A DNA stretch of 64,000 nucleotides from Cellulomonas sp. 73-92 (GTDB lineage: Bacteria > Actinomycetota > Actinomycetes > Actinomycetales > Cellulomonadaceae): assembly GCF_001898175.1 (NCBI RefSeq), contig NZ_MKTH01000020.1, forward strand, positions 68,884 to 132,883, in the 5' to 3' direction. Shown one piece after another: positions 52,812 through 60,936 of this stretch. The notes beneath the pieces are model-generated. The model ran no database searches. It had not been told where the DNA came from and was given only the letters and a program-made list of their open reading frames with translations. Within the stretch, counting starts at the first letter, position 1, and the number at the start of each line of letters is the position of its first letter. A program made the position numbers and the translations under genes.

Positions 52812-53681
52812 TCAGACCGCCAGGCCGAGCCCGAGCAGCACGCCGAAGCCGAGCTGCAGCATCCCGGTCCCGGCGAGCACCGGGACGAGCGCGATGCCCC
52901 GCGCACCGGCCCGCACGGCCGTGACCAGCACGGCGACGGCCGCACCGAGCAGCACGACGAGCAGCGACCACGGCGCGACGAACGCGCACGCGACGCCGAG
53001 CAGGATCGGCAGCGTGACCAGCCACTGGTAGGCGAGGCGCGCACGGTGGTCGCCGAGCCGCACCGCCAGCGTGCGCTTGCCGGAGAGGGCGTCGGTCGGG
53101 ATGTCGCGCAGGTTGTTCACCATGAGCAGCGCGCACGCCAGCAGGCCCGTGCCGATGGCGCCGGCCCACGCCGGCCACGAGAGCCGGCCGGCCTGCGTGT
53201 AGGTGGTGCCGAGGGTCGCGACGAGCCCGAAGAACACGAAGACGCCGACCTCGCCGAGCCCGCGGTACCCGTACGGCCGCTTCCCGCCGGTGTAGAACCA
53301 CGCGGCGAGGATGGCGGCCGCGCCGACCGCGAGCAGCCACCAGTGCGCGGAGACGGCGACCAGCGCGAGCCCCGCCAGCGCCGCGAGGCCGAACGCCGCG
53401 AACGCGGCGGCCTTCACCTGGCCGGGCCTGGCCGCGCCGGACGCGGTGAGGCGCATCGGCCCGACGCGGTCGACGTCCGTGCCGCGCACGCCGTCGGAGT
53501 AGTCGTTGGCGAAGTTGACGCCCACCTGCAGCGCGAGCGCCACGACGCCCGCCAGCACGGCCCGGCCCAGCGACGCCGCGCCCAGCTGCGCGGCGGCACC
53601 GGTGCCCAGGAGCACGGGTGCGACCGCCGCCGGCAGCGTGCGGGGCCTCGCCCCGGCCGCCCACTCATGCCCGTTCGCCAC
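52812..53681 (-). CDS. menA: 1,4-dihydroxy-2-naphthoate polyprenyltransferase
   Basis: A 289-residue integral membrane enzyme that attaches the isoprenoid tail to dihydroxynaphthoate, giving demethylmenaquinone. The first aspartate-rich motif is NFANDYSDG and the second block is NNLRDIPTDALSGKRTL. About eight membrane helices are present. GTG 53681 lies eight bases after TAGGGT, so the leader is very short. The next upstream gene on the strand is menE, with the repeat element at 53736-53827 between them. Confidence 0.95.
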   Translation of the reverse strand: MANGHEWAAGARPRTLPAAVAPVLLGTGAAAQLGAASLGRAVLAGVVALALQVGVNFANDYSDGVRGTDVDRVGPMRLTASGAARPGQVKAAAFAAFGLAALAGLALVAVSAHWWLLAVGAAAILAAWFYTGGKRPYGYRGLGEVGVFVFFGLVATLGTTYTQAGRLSWPAWAGAIGTGLLACALLMVNNLRDIPTDALSGKRTLAVRLGDHRARLAYQWLVTLPILLGVACAFVAPWSLLVVLLGAAVAVLVTAVRAGARGIALVPVLAGTGMLQLGFGVLLGLGLAV

Positions 53682-53735
53682 GGATCGAAACCCTACGTGG
53701 TCAGGACGTGCTCCCCTCGGCCGCCCCGCCCCTGG

Positions 53736-53827
53736 CCGAGCACCGCCGCCATCCGCCGAGTGCCGGTGTCGTTCACCGAGTGCCGGTGGAACGTCGGTGG
53801 CGTTCGACGAACAGGGGTGGCGCTCGG
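53736..53827. repeat. Convergent 20-bp-step repeat element, copy B
   Basis: Cores at strict steps: ccgagcacc 53736, ccgagtgcc 53756, ccgagtgcc 53776, then inverted ggcgttcga 53799 and ggcgctcgg 53819. Steps are 20, 20, 23 and 20 bp. Copy A at 28053-28127 has the same 20-bp step within arms and 23-bp step at the centre. It lies between menE and menA, both on the minus strand. Confidence 0.85.
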
Positions 53828-53865
53828 TGAGGGTGGCGGCCTCGGCGAGGGGCCGCGCCGAGGCG

Positions 53866-55035
53866 TCATGCCGGTGGTGCGGGGGGCTCCGTGGCGAGGG
53901 CGGCGGCGGCGCGGCGGTCGGGCTTGCCCGGGCCGCGGGTGGGCAGGGCGGGGACGACGACGAGCCGGCGCGGCGCGGCGGCCGTCCCGAGGTGCGCCGT
54001 GACCAGGGCGCGGACGTCGGCGAGGGCAGGTGGGCCGGACGGCCCGACGACGAGCACCGCCACCACGGCCTGGCCCCACTCGTCGTCGGGCACCCCGACG
54101 ACGCACGCCTCGCGGACGGCGGGCAACGTCACCAGCAGGTCCTCCACCGGGCCGGGCGTGACGTTGACGCCGCCGGTGATGATGACGTCGTCCGCCCGGC
54201 CGACCACCCGGAGCCGGCCACCGGCGTCGAAGCGACCGAGGTCGGACGTCCGCAGCCAGCGCGTGCCCTCGTCGTCCACCAGGAACGCCGCCTCGTCGAG
54301 GTCGGGGCGGCCCAGGTACCCGTCGGCGAGCACGGGGCCGGCCAGCAGCACGCGGCCGTCGTCGGCCACGCGCGCCCGCACGCCCTCGAGGGGCACGCCG
54401 TCGTAGACGCAGCCGCCGCAGGTCTCGGTCATCCCGTACGTGGTGACGACCGTGATCTCGGCGTCGAACGCGTCGTCGAGCAGCGCCGGCGGGATGCCCG
54501 AGCCGCCCAGCAGCACGGCGTCGAACGTGCGCAGCGCGGCGCGGCCGGCCTCGTCGTCCAGCAGCCGCACCAGCTGTGTCGGCACGATCGAGGTGTACCG
54601 ACGTCCCCCGGCCGGGAGCTCGGCGGCGGCGGCCGCGAACGACGAGGCCCGGAACGGCCCACCGGGCGCGACGTGCGCCACGGCGCCGGACAGGGCCGCG
54701 CGGGCCAGCACCTGGAGGCCCGCCACGTGGTCCGGCGGCAGCACCAGCAGCCAGCTGCCCGGCCCGCCGATGCGTCGCAGCGTGGCCTCGCCGGACGCCC
54801 GCAGCGCTGCGGCGGAGAGGAGCACGTCACGGGGCGCGCCGGTGGATCCCGACGTGCGGAGGACGACGGCGACCCCCTCCGGCACGTGCGGCTCGTCGTG
54901 CGCGGAGGCTGGACGCGTCACGGCCGCTCCCGGCGCGAGCACGCGCAGGGCCGGGCCCGACCCGTCCAGCGCGGCGGCCAGCGCGGCAGCGAGGTGCGGG
55001 TGGTCCGCGGCCAGGTCACGCAGCGGGCGGTCCAC
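53866..55035 (-). CDS. menE: o-Succinylbenzoate-CoA ligase
   Basis: A 389-residue acyl-CoA synthetase of the ANL family, short like other actinobacterial MenE proteins. The ATP-binding loop is RTSGSTGAP, the adenylate motif is TYGMTETCGG, and the hinge region DLGRF is followed by GRADDVIITGG. It activates o-succinylbenzoate for ring closure by MenB. GTG 55035 is chosen because TACCCT ends six bases before it; a longer form from 55083 would contain this promoter. Confidence 0.93.
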   Translation of the reverse strand: MDRPLRDLAADHPHLAAALAAALDGSGPALRVLAPGAAVTRPASAHDEPHVPEGVAVVLRTSGSTGAPRDVLLSAAALRASGEATLRRIGGPGSWLLVLPPDHVAGLQVLARAALSGAVAHVAPGGPFRASSFAAAAAELPAGGRRYTSIVPTQLVRLLDDEAGRAALRTFDAVLLGGSGIPPALLDDAFDAEITVVTTYGMTETCGGCVYDGVPLEGVRARVADDGRVLLAGPVLADGYLGRPDLDEAAFLVDDEGTRWLRTSDLGRFDAGGRLRVVGRADDVIITGGVNVTPGPVEDLLVTLPAVREACVVGVPDDEWGQAVVAVLVVGPSGPPALADVRALVTAHLGTAAAPRRLVVVPALPTRGPGKPDRRAAAALATEPPAPPA

Positions 55036-55118
55036 GCGTCCAGGGTATTCGTGCCTCCCCGCGGCTCGGCCAACTAGTGGCACCCTGGTACCCGCTCACC
55101 GCGACGGACGGAGGAACG

Positions 55119-56228
55119 ATGACGACGACCCGGCTCGGGCCGGTCCGCAGGCCGATGCTGGTCGCGCTCCTGGGGGCCCTGACGCTGGCGCTCGCGGCGT
55201 GCACCGGCGGCACCACGCCGCCCACGACATCGACCCCGTCGACCAGCACGGTCGCCCTCCCGCCGACGGTCGACCCCAGCAAGCAGCCCGTCCCCACGCC
55301 GACCGTCCCGTCGGTGTGGCCGCTGACCGGGATGCCGGTGACGGGCACCGCCGCCAACCGCCCTGCGCTCGCCGTCAAGATCGAGAACACCGCCGAGGCC
55401 CGCCCGCAGGAGGGGCTCAACGAGGCTGACCTGGTCTGGGAGAACATCGTCGAGTTCGACGTGTCCCGGTTCAACGCCGTGTTCCAGTCGCAGGTGCCGG
55501 GGGAGATCGGCCCGATCCGCTCGGTGCGGCCGATGGACATGCCCGAGAGCGCGCCGCTGCACGGGCTCTTCGCCTACTCCGGCGGCCAGCCGGGGATCCT
55601 CGCGCTGGCGCAGTCCAGCGGCGAGCAGAACTTCTCGTTCGACTCGGGCAACTCGGCGTTCTACCGGATCAAGGCCCGGCCGGCGCCGCACAACGTCTAC
55701 TCGCACCCGGCGGACATCTGGGCGCAGGCCGACCCGAGCCGCGTCGCGCCGAAGCCGTGGTTCCAGTTCGGCCGCTCGGCCGCGCAGGCCAGTGCGATGG
55801 TGGCGGGGACCCCCACCAACGTCCTGAGCTTCAAGCTGTCGGCCTACGCGCACCCGAGCTGGACGTGGGATGCGACGTCGGGGACCTGGCTGCGCTTCGA
55901 GGGCCCGGCCAAGGCGATGACGCAGACGTCGGGCGCGGCGGAGTCGCAGATCCACGCGGTCAACGTGCTGACGATCGTGGCGTCGCACCCCAACACGCAG
56001 TTCCGGGCGCAGAACAACGCGCCGGTGCCCACGTACACCCTGGTCAACGCCAGCGGCGACGGCGTGCTGGCCAGTGGCGGCAAGACGATCCCGGTCAAGT
56101 GGAGCAAGGGCGCGCAGGACGCCCCCATGGTGGTCACCCTCGCCGACGGGACCCCGGCCGTGTTCGCGCCGGGCAACACGTGGATCGAGATGGTGCCGAA
56201 GGAGACCGGCAGCTACACGGTCGGCTGA
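55119..56228 (+). CDS. DUF3048 lipoprotein (YerB-like)
   Basis: A 369-residue exported lipoprotein (lipobox LALAAC) with a threonine/proline linker and the two DUF3048 halves (PLTGMP and IENTAEARPQEGLNEADLVWE; later IPVKWSKG near the C-terminus). Proteins of this family act at the cell surface with unknown function. ATG 55119 follows gacggaggaacg. It lies among menaquinone genes but has no known link to them. Confidence 0.88.
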   Translation: MTTTRLGPVRRPMLVALLGALTLALAACTGGTTPPTTSTPSTSTVALPPTVDPSKQPVPTPTVPSVWPLTGMPVTGTAANRPALAVKIENTAEARPQEGLNEADLVWENIVEFDVSRFNAVFQSQVPGEIGPIRSVRPMDMPESAPLHGLFAYSGGQPGILALAQSSGEQNFSFDSGNSAFYRIKARPAPHNVYSHPADIWAQADPSRVAPKPWFQFGRSAAQASAMVAGTPTNVLSFKLSAYAHPSWTWDATSGTWLRFEGPAKAMTQTSGAAESQIHAVNVLTIVASHPNTQFRAQNNAPVPTYTLVNASGDGVLASGGKTIPVKWSKGAQDAPMVVTLADGTPAVFAPGNTWIEMVPKETGSYTVG

Positions 56229-56252
56229 GGGTTCTCGCCGCGCCCGGGTGGA

Positions 56253-56275
56253 GCACGACGAACGGCTCGTCGTGC
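56253..56275. terminator. Bidirectional terminator between DUF3048 and menB genes
   Basis: Perfect nine-base stem, gcacgacga (56253-56261) and tcgtcgtgc (56267-56275), with a five-base loop, placed between two convergent genes. Confidence 0.75.
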
Positions 56276-56282
56276 CCGGCGC

Positions 56283-57227
56283 TCAGTAGGAGTAGCCGAA
56301 CCGCGACCAGTCCGGGTCGCGGTGCTCGAGGAACGCGTCGCGGCCCTCGACGGCCTCGTCCGTCAGGTAGGCCAGCCGGGTCGCCTCGCCGGCGAACACC
56401 TGCTGCCCGGCCAGGCCGTCGTCCGCCAGGTTGAACGCGAACTTCAGCATGCGGACGGCCTGCGGCGACTTCGTCGCGATGATCCGGGCGTACTCCAGGC
56501 CGGCCCGCTCGATCTCGGCGTGGGGCACGACGTCGTTGACGGCGCCCCACGCGTAGGCCTCGTCGGCCGAGTACTCGCGGGCGAGGAAGAAGATCTCGCG
56601 GGCGCGCTTCTGGCCCACCTGCCGGGCGAGGAGCGCCGAGCCGTAGCCGCCGTCGAAGCTGCCGACGTTGGCGTCCGTCTGCATGAAGCGCGCCTGCTCG
56701 CGGCTGGCGATGGTCAGGTCGGCCACGACGTGCAGGCTGTGCCCACCGCCGGCGGCCCAGCCGTTGACCAGGGCGACGACGACCTTCGGCATGGTGCGGA
56801 TGAGGCGCTGCACCTCGAGGATGTGCAGCCTGCCGGCGCGGGCCGGGTCGATGCCCTCCGCCGTGTCGCCCTCGGCGTACCGGTAGCCCTCGCGGCTGCG
56901 GATGCGCTGGTCGCCCCCGGAGCAGAACGCCCACCTGCCGTCCTTGGGGCTGGGGCCGTTGCCCGTGAGCAGCACGGTGCCGACGTCGCTCGTCTGCCGC
57001 GCGTGGTCGAGGACCGTGTAGAGCTCGTCGACCGTGTGCGGGCGGAACGCGTTGCGGACCTCCGGCCGGTGGAAGGCGACGCGCACCACCGGCAGGTCCC
57101 GCCCGGCCGTCCGGTCGACGCCCCGGTGGTAGGTGACGTCCGTCAGCCCGTCGAAGCCGGCGACGGTGCGCCAGCGCTGCGGGTCGAACGTCTGCGACAC
57201 CTGCTCCGGCAACGGGATCTCGGTCAC
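56283..57227 (-). CDS. menB: 1,4-dihydroxy-2-naphthoyl-CoA synthase
   Basis: A 314-residue crotonase-family enzyme that closes the naphthoquinone ring from o-succinylbenzoyl-CoA. Oxyanion-hole and active-site parts are visible: CSGGDQRIR, then NGWAAGGGHSLHVVADLTIAS and a TDANVGSFDGGYG block. GTG 57227 follows TAGGGT by six bases, a leaderless pattern. It is divergent from the acetyltransferase gene at 57305. Confidence 0.97.
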   Translation of the reverse strand: MTEIPLPEQVSQTFDPQRWRTVAGFDGLTDVTYHRGVDRTAGRDLPVVRVAFHRPEVRNAFRPHTVDELYTVLDHARQTSDVGTVLLTGNGPSPKDGRWAFCSGGDQRIRSREGYRYAEGDTAEGIDPARAGRLHILEVQRLIRTMPKVVVALVNGWAAGGGHSLHVVADLTIASREQARFMQTDANVGSFDGGYGSALLARQVGQKRAREIFFLAREYSADEAYAWGAVNDVVPHAEIERAGLEYARIIATKSPQAVRMLKFAFNLADDGLAGQQVFAGEATRLAYLTDEAVEGRDAFLEHRDPDWSRFGYSY

Positions 57228-57304
57228 GCGGTCACCCTAACGGCGGCCCGGTCGGCGGGCGTGTCCGCTCGTCGGCCGGCCGCGACCGCGGCGAGGATCG
57301 CGGG

Positions 57305-57847
57305 ATGGCGAGCGAGCCGCTCCTGCGGATCCACAGCCCGGAGTTCACCGCGATGAGCGAGCGGGTGCTGCGGGTCACCGCCCTGACGTCGCGCCTCAAC
57401 GTGCTGCCGTTCGACGACGAGGCGGGCCGGGCGGAGCTCCTCGCGCAGATCCTCGGCCGGCCGCTGCCGCCGTCCGTGACGATCTACCCGCCGTTCTTCA
57501 CCGACCACGGCCTCCACCTGGAGCTCGCGGAGCGGGTGTTCATCAACCAGAACTGCACGTTCCTCGACTACGCCGGCATCCGGCTGGGCCCCCGCGTGAT
57601 GGTGGCGCCCCAGGTCACGTTCATCACGGTCGGCCACCCGGTGGACACCGCCGACCGGCGCCTGTGGCTGACCGGCGGACCGATCGACGTGGCCGAGAAC
57701 GTCTGGATCGGCGCCGGGGCGACGATCCTGCCCGGCGTGACGATCGGCCGGGACGCGGTGATCGCCGCGGGCGCGATCGTGGCCGACGACGTCCCGCCGG
57801 CGACCCTGGTGACGGGCGTGAAGGCGACCGTGCGCCGCCGCTGGTGA
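57305..57847 (+). CDS. Sugar O-acetyltransferase, left-handed beta-helix (Maa/LacA-like)
   Basis: A 180-residue acetyl-CoA-dependent transferase with hexapeptide repeats in its second half (GPRVMVAPQVTFITVGHPVD; VWIGAGATILPGVTIGRDAVIAAG). The catalytic histidine lies in TVGHPVD. It resembles maltose or galactoside acetyltransferases. Its substrate is unknown and it has no visible link to menaquinone. GAGGAT ends six bases before ATG 57305. Confidence 0.9.
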   Translation: MASEPLLRIHSPEFTAMSERVLRVTALTSRLNVLPFDDEAGRAELLAQILGRPLPPSVTIYPPFFTDHGLHLELAERVFINQNCTFLDYAGIRLGPRVMVAPQVTFITVGHPVDTADRRLWLTGGPIDVAENVWIGAGATILPGVTIGRDAVIAAGAIVADDVPPATLVTGVKATVRRRW

Positions 57848-57891
57848 CCCGCCGTCGGCCGCTCGCGGTGAGCCCGGCCTAGCCTGGGACG

Positions 57892-58860
57892 GTGCCCGTG
57901 CCGCCCACCGTCGCCGTCTGGTCCATCCCGCTGCGGACGCGGTTCCGTGGGCTCGTCGTGCGCGACGGCGTCCTGGTCCGGGGCGACGCCGGGTGGGGCG
58001 AGTTCTCGCCGTTCTGGGACTACGACGACGCCGAGTCCGTGCGCTGGTGGCGGGCGGCCCGCGAGGCGGCGGACGAGGGCTGGCCGGCGCCCCTCCGGGA
58101 GTCGGTCCCCGTCAACGTCACCGTGCCCGCCGTCGACGCCGCGCGCGCCCGCGAGATCGTCCTGACCTCCGGCGGCTGTCGCACCGCCAAGGTCAAGGTC
58201 GCCGAGCCGGGCCAGGCCGCGGCCGACGACGAGGCCCGGCTGGAGGCGGTCCGCGACGCGCTCGGCCCCGACGGGCGGATCCGCGTCGACGCCAACACGG
58301 CGTGGGACGTCGACGAGGCCGTGCGCCGGCTGGCCGCCTACGACCGGGCCGCCGGCGGCCTCGAGTACGCCGAGCAGCCGGTGCCCACCGTCGACGACCT
58401 GGCGGCGCTGCGCCGGCGCACCCACGTGCCGCTGGCGGCCGACGAGTCGGTGCGGCGGTCCGACGACCCCATGGCGGTGGTGCGCAAGGCGGCCGCCGAC
58501 GTCGTGGTGCTCAAGGTGCAGCCCCTCGGCGGCGTGCGGGCCTGCCTCGAGCTCGCGGAGCGCGTCGGGCTGCCGGTCGTCGTGTCGTCCGCGCTGGAGT
58601 CGTCGGTCGGCCTGGCGGCCGGGGTCGCCCTGGCCGCGGCGCTGCCCGAGCTGCCGTACGCCTGCGGGCTGGCGACCGGCCGGCTGTTCACCGACGACGT
58701 CGTCGCCGACCCGCTGCTCCCGGTGGACGGCGAGATCGCGGTGCGACGCCCCGAGCCCGATCCCGTGGCCCTGGCCCGCACGGCGGCGGGCCCGGACCTC
58801 GCGGCCCGCTGGTCCGATCGGATGAACCGCGTGGTGGCCCTCGTCACTCCGGGGGTCTGA
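57892..58860 (+). CDS. menC: o-Succinylbenzoate synthase
   Basis: A 322-residue enolase-superfamily enzyme that makes o-succinylbenzoate. Active-site residues are recognisable: the K-x-K motif in TAKVKVAEPG, metal ligands in VDANTAW, EQPVPT and AADES, and the second lysine in VLKVQPLGG. TAGCCT ends six bases before GTG 57892. It is in the same direction as menD. Confidence 0.94.
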   Translation: MPVPPTVAVWSIPLRTRFRGLVVRDGVLVRGDAGWGEFSPFWDYDDAESVRWWRAAREAADEGWPAPLRESVPVNVTVPAVDAARAREIVLTSGGCRTAKVKVAEPGQAAADDEARLEAVRDALGPDGRIRVDANTAWDVDEAVRRLAAYDRAAGGLEYAEQPVPTVDDLAALRRRTHVPLAADESVRRSDDPMAVVRKAAADVVVLKVQPLGGVRACLELAERVGLPVVVSSALESSVGLAAGVALAAALPELPYACGLATGRLFTDDVVADPLLPVDGEIAVRRPEPDPVALARTAAGPDLAARWSDRMNRVVALVTPGV

Positions 58861-59022
58861 GGCACCGTCTCGGGCGGGGCGCGGACCGTCCGAGCCCGCC
58901 GCGCGACCGACCGGCACCGCTGGTGGGGGCGTTGCGGCGCCTCCGCGGCCCCGCTCGTGCGGCGGGCCGGCGGCATGCGGCGGGGTCGGCGGCGGTCCCG
59001 CCCGGCACGGCATGATGGCTTC

Positions 59023-60843
59023 GTGACCCCCGCGATCGCCGCCGCCCGCGTGCTCGTGCAGTCGCTGGCGGCGCTGGGTGTGCGGGACGTCGTGCTCGCC
59101 CCCGGCAGCCGGAGCGCCCCGCTCGCCCTCGCCCTCGCCGACGCCGCCCACGCCGAGCGCCCCGCCGGGGCGCCGGCGCTGCGGCTGCACGTGCGGATCG
59201 ACGAGCGGTCCGCCGGGTTCCTCGCGCTCGGGCTCGCCCGTGCGGCGGCGGCCGCCGAACCGCCCGGGGCGCCGGTGGCCGTCGTCACTACGTCGGGCAC
59301 GGCCGTGGCGAACCTGCACCCAGCGGTGCTCGAGGCGCACCACGCCGGGCTGCCCCTGCTCGTGCTCTCGGCCGACCGGCCGCACGAGCTGCGCGGCACC
59401 GGCGCCAACCAGACCACCGAGCAGCCGGCCCTCTTCGGCTCGGCCGTGCGGCTCGCGATCGACGTCCCCGCGCCCGCCGGCCTGCCGGGCGAGGCCCGTG
59501 ACGTCCGCTCGGTCGTCGCGCGCGCCGTCGCGGCCGCGCTGGGGTCGCGGACGGGCACGCCGGGGCCGGTGCACCTCAACCTCGGCTACCGCGAGCCGCT
59601 CGTGCCGGAGGACGACGAGCCCTGGCCCGCCCCCGAGACGGCCGGCCTGACCCTCGTCGAGCCGCGCTGGGCGGGCGAGCGCGTGCCACCGACGCCGGCG
59701 GCCACCGCGACCGGCACCACCCCCGTCGTCGCGCCGGCCGATCCCGCCCGCCGCCGCCGCGGCCGGCGCGCGCAGCCCGCGGTCGTCGTCGCCGGCGACG
59801 GCGCCGGCCCGGCCGCCCGTCGGCTGGCCGAGGCCACCGGCTGGCCGCTGCTCGCCGAGCCGTCGTCCGGGTCGCGCGGCGGCCCCCAGGCCGTCACCGC
59901 CTACCGGCACCTCCTGGACGACGAGCGGCTGGGCGGCGCGATCCGCCGGGTCGTCGTGCTCGGCCGCCCCACCCTCAGCCGGCAGGTGAGCCGGCTGCTG
60001 GCCGACCCGGGTGTCGAGGTCGTCGTGGTCGCGCCGCGCGGCGCGCGGTGGCCCGACGCCGCCCGCAACGCCGCCGAGGTGCTGCTGGACGTTCCGGCCA
60101 GCCTCCGCCGCGTCGGTGCGCCCGAGGGCTGGACGGAGGCCTGGCGCGCCGCCGACGTGGCCGCCCGCGATGCCCTGGACCGGATGTTCGACGTCACGCC
60201 CGGGGGACCGGGCACACGCCGGTCGCGGTCGAGCGCCCGTGTCACCGGCCCCGCCCTCGCCCGGGCGGTCGCGCGCGTCAGCGAGCCCGCGGACGTCATC
60301 GTCGTCGGCTCGTCGAGCCCCGCCCGCGACCTCGACCTCGTCGCCGCGTGGGACACCCCGCCGCTCGTCGTCGCCAACCGTGGGCTGGCCGGCATCGACG
60401 GCCTCGTCTCGACCGCCACGGGGGTCGCGCTCGGGCTGCCCGACCGCCGGGTGCGCGCCTACCTCGGCGACCTGTCGTTCCTGCACGACGTCGGCGGCCT
60501 GCTGCGCGGCCCGGCGGAGCCGACGCCCGACCTGCAGGTCGTCGTCGCGAACGACGACGGCGGCTCGATCTTCGCCACGCTCGAACCGGGTGGTCTCGAC
60601 GACGGCGCCACGTTCGAGCGCGTCTTCGGCACGCCGCACGGCACCGACCTCGCGGCGCTGTGCGCCGGCTACGGCGTCCGGCACACGCGGGTCACCGACG
60701 TCGACGGCCTGCTGCCGGCGCTGGCCGCGCCCGGGACCGGCGTCAGCGTGGTCGAGGTGCGGGTCGACCGCGCCGGACGCCGGGCGCTGGGGGAACGGGT
60801 CGCGGCGGAGGTCGGGGCCGCGGTGAGCGCCGCGCTCGGCTGA
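59023..60843 (+). CDS. menD: SEPHCHC synthase (menaquinone pathway)
   Basis: A 606-residue thiamine-diphosphate enzyme that joins isochorismate and 2-oxoglutarate to give 2-succinyl-5-enolpyruvyl-6-hydroxy-3-cyclohexene-1-carboxylate. The N-terminus APGSRSAPLALAL and the ADRPHELRGTGANQTTEQ block are family-typical. The cofactor-binding part includes NRGLAGIDGLVSTATG and NDDGGSIF. GTG 59023 is chosen because CATGAT ends six bases before it; a longer form from 58957 has no support. The 162 bases before it are GC-rich without a visible gene. Confidence 0.95.
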   Translation: MTPAIAAARVLVQSLAALGVRDVVLAPGSRSAPLALALADAAHAERPAGAPALRLHVRIDERSAGFLALGLARAAAAAEPPGAPVAVVTTSGTAVANLHPAVLEAHHAGLPLLVLSADRPHELRGTGANQTTEQPALFGSAVRLAIDVPAPAGLPGEARDVRSVVARAVAAALGSRTGTPGPVHLNLGYREPLVPEDDEPWPAPETAGLTLVEPRWAGERVPPTPAATATGTTPVVAPADPARRRRGRRAQPAVVVAGDGAGPAARRLAEATGWPLLAEPSSGSRGGPQAVTAYRHLLDDERLGGAIRRVVVLGRPTLSRQVSRLLADPGVEVVVVAPRGARWPDAARNAAEVLLDVPASLRRVGAPEGWTEAWRAADVAARDALDRMFDVTPGGPGTRRSRSSARVTGPALARAVARVSEPADVIVVGSSSPARDLDLVAAWDTPPLVVANRGLAGIDGLVSTATGVALGLPDRRVRAYLGDLSFLHDVGGLLRGPAEPTPDLQVVVANDDGGSIFATLEPGGLDDGATFERVFGTPHGTDLAALCAGYGVRHTRVTDVDGLLPALAAPGTGVSVVEVRVDRAGRRALGERVAAEVGAAVSAALG

Positions 60844-60936
60844 CGCGGGCACCAGGAACTCCTAGCCGATTCCCAGGTTTGTCCGAGTGCGCCCTCAGAG
60901 CCATGTCGTTTCATGGGAGGCGACGAAGGAGGAGTC

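Noticed and set aside
60844..60936. A riboswitch or small RNA before the HtrA gene
   Set aside because: The 93 bases show no conserved aptamer features that I recognise and no strong hairpin.
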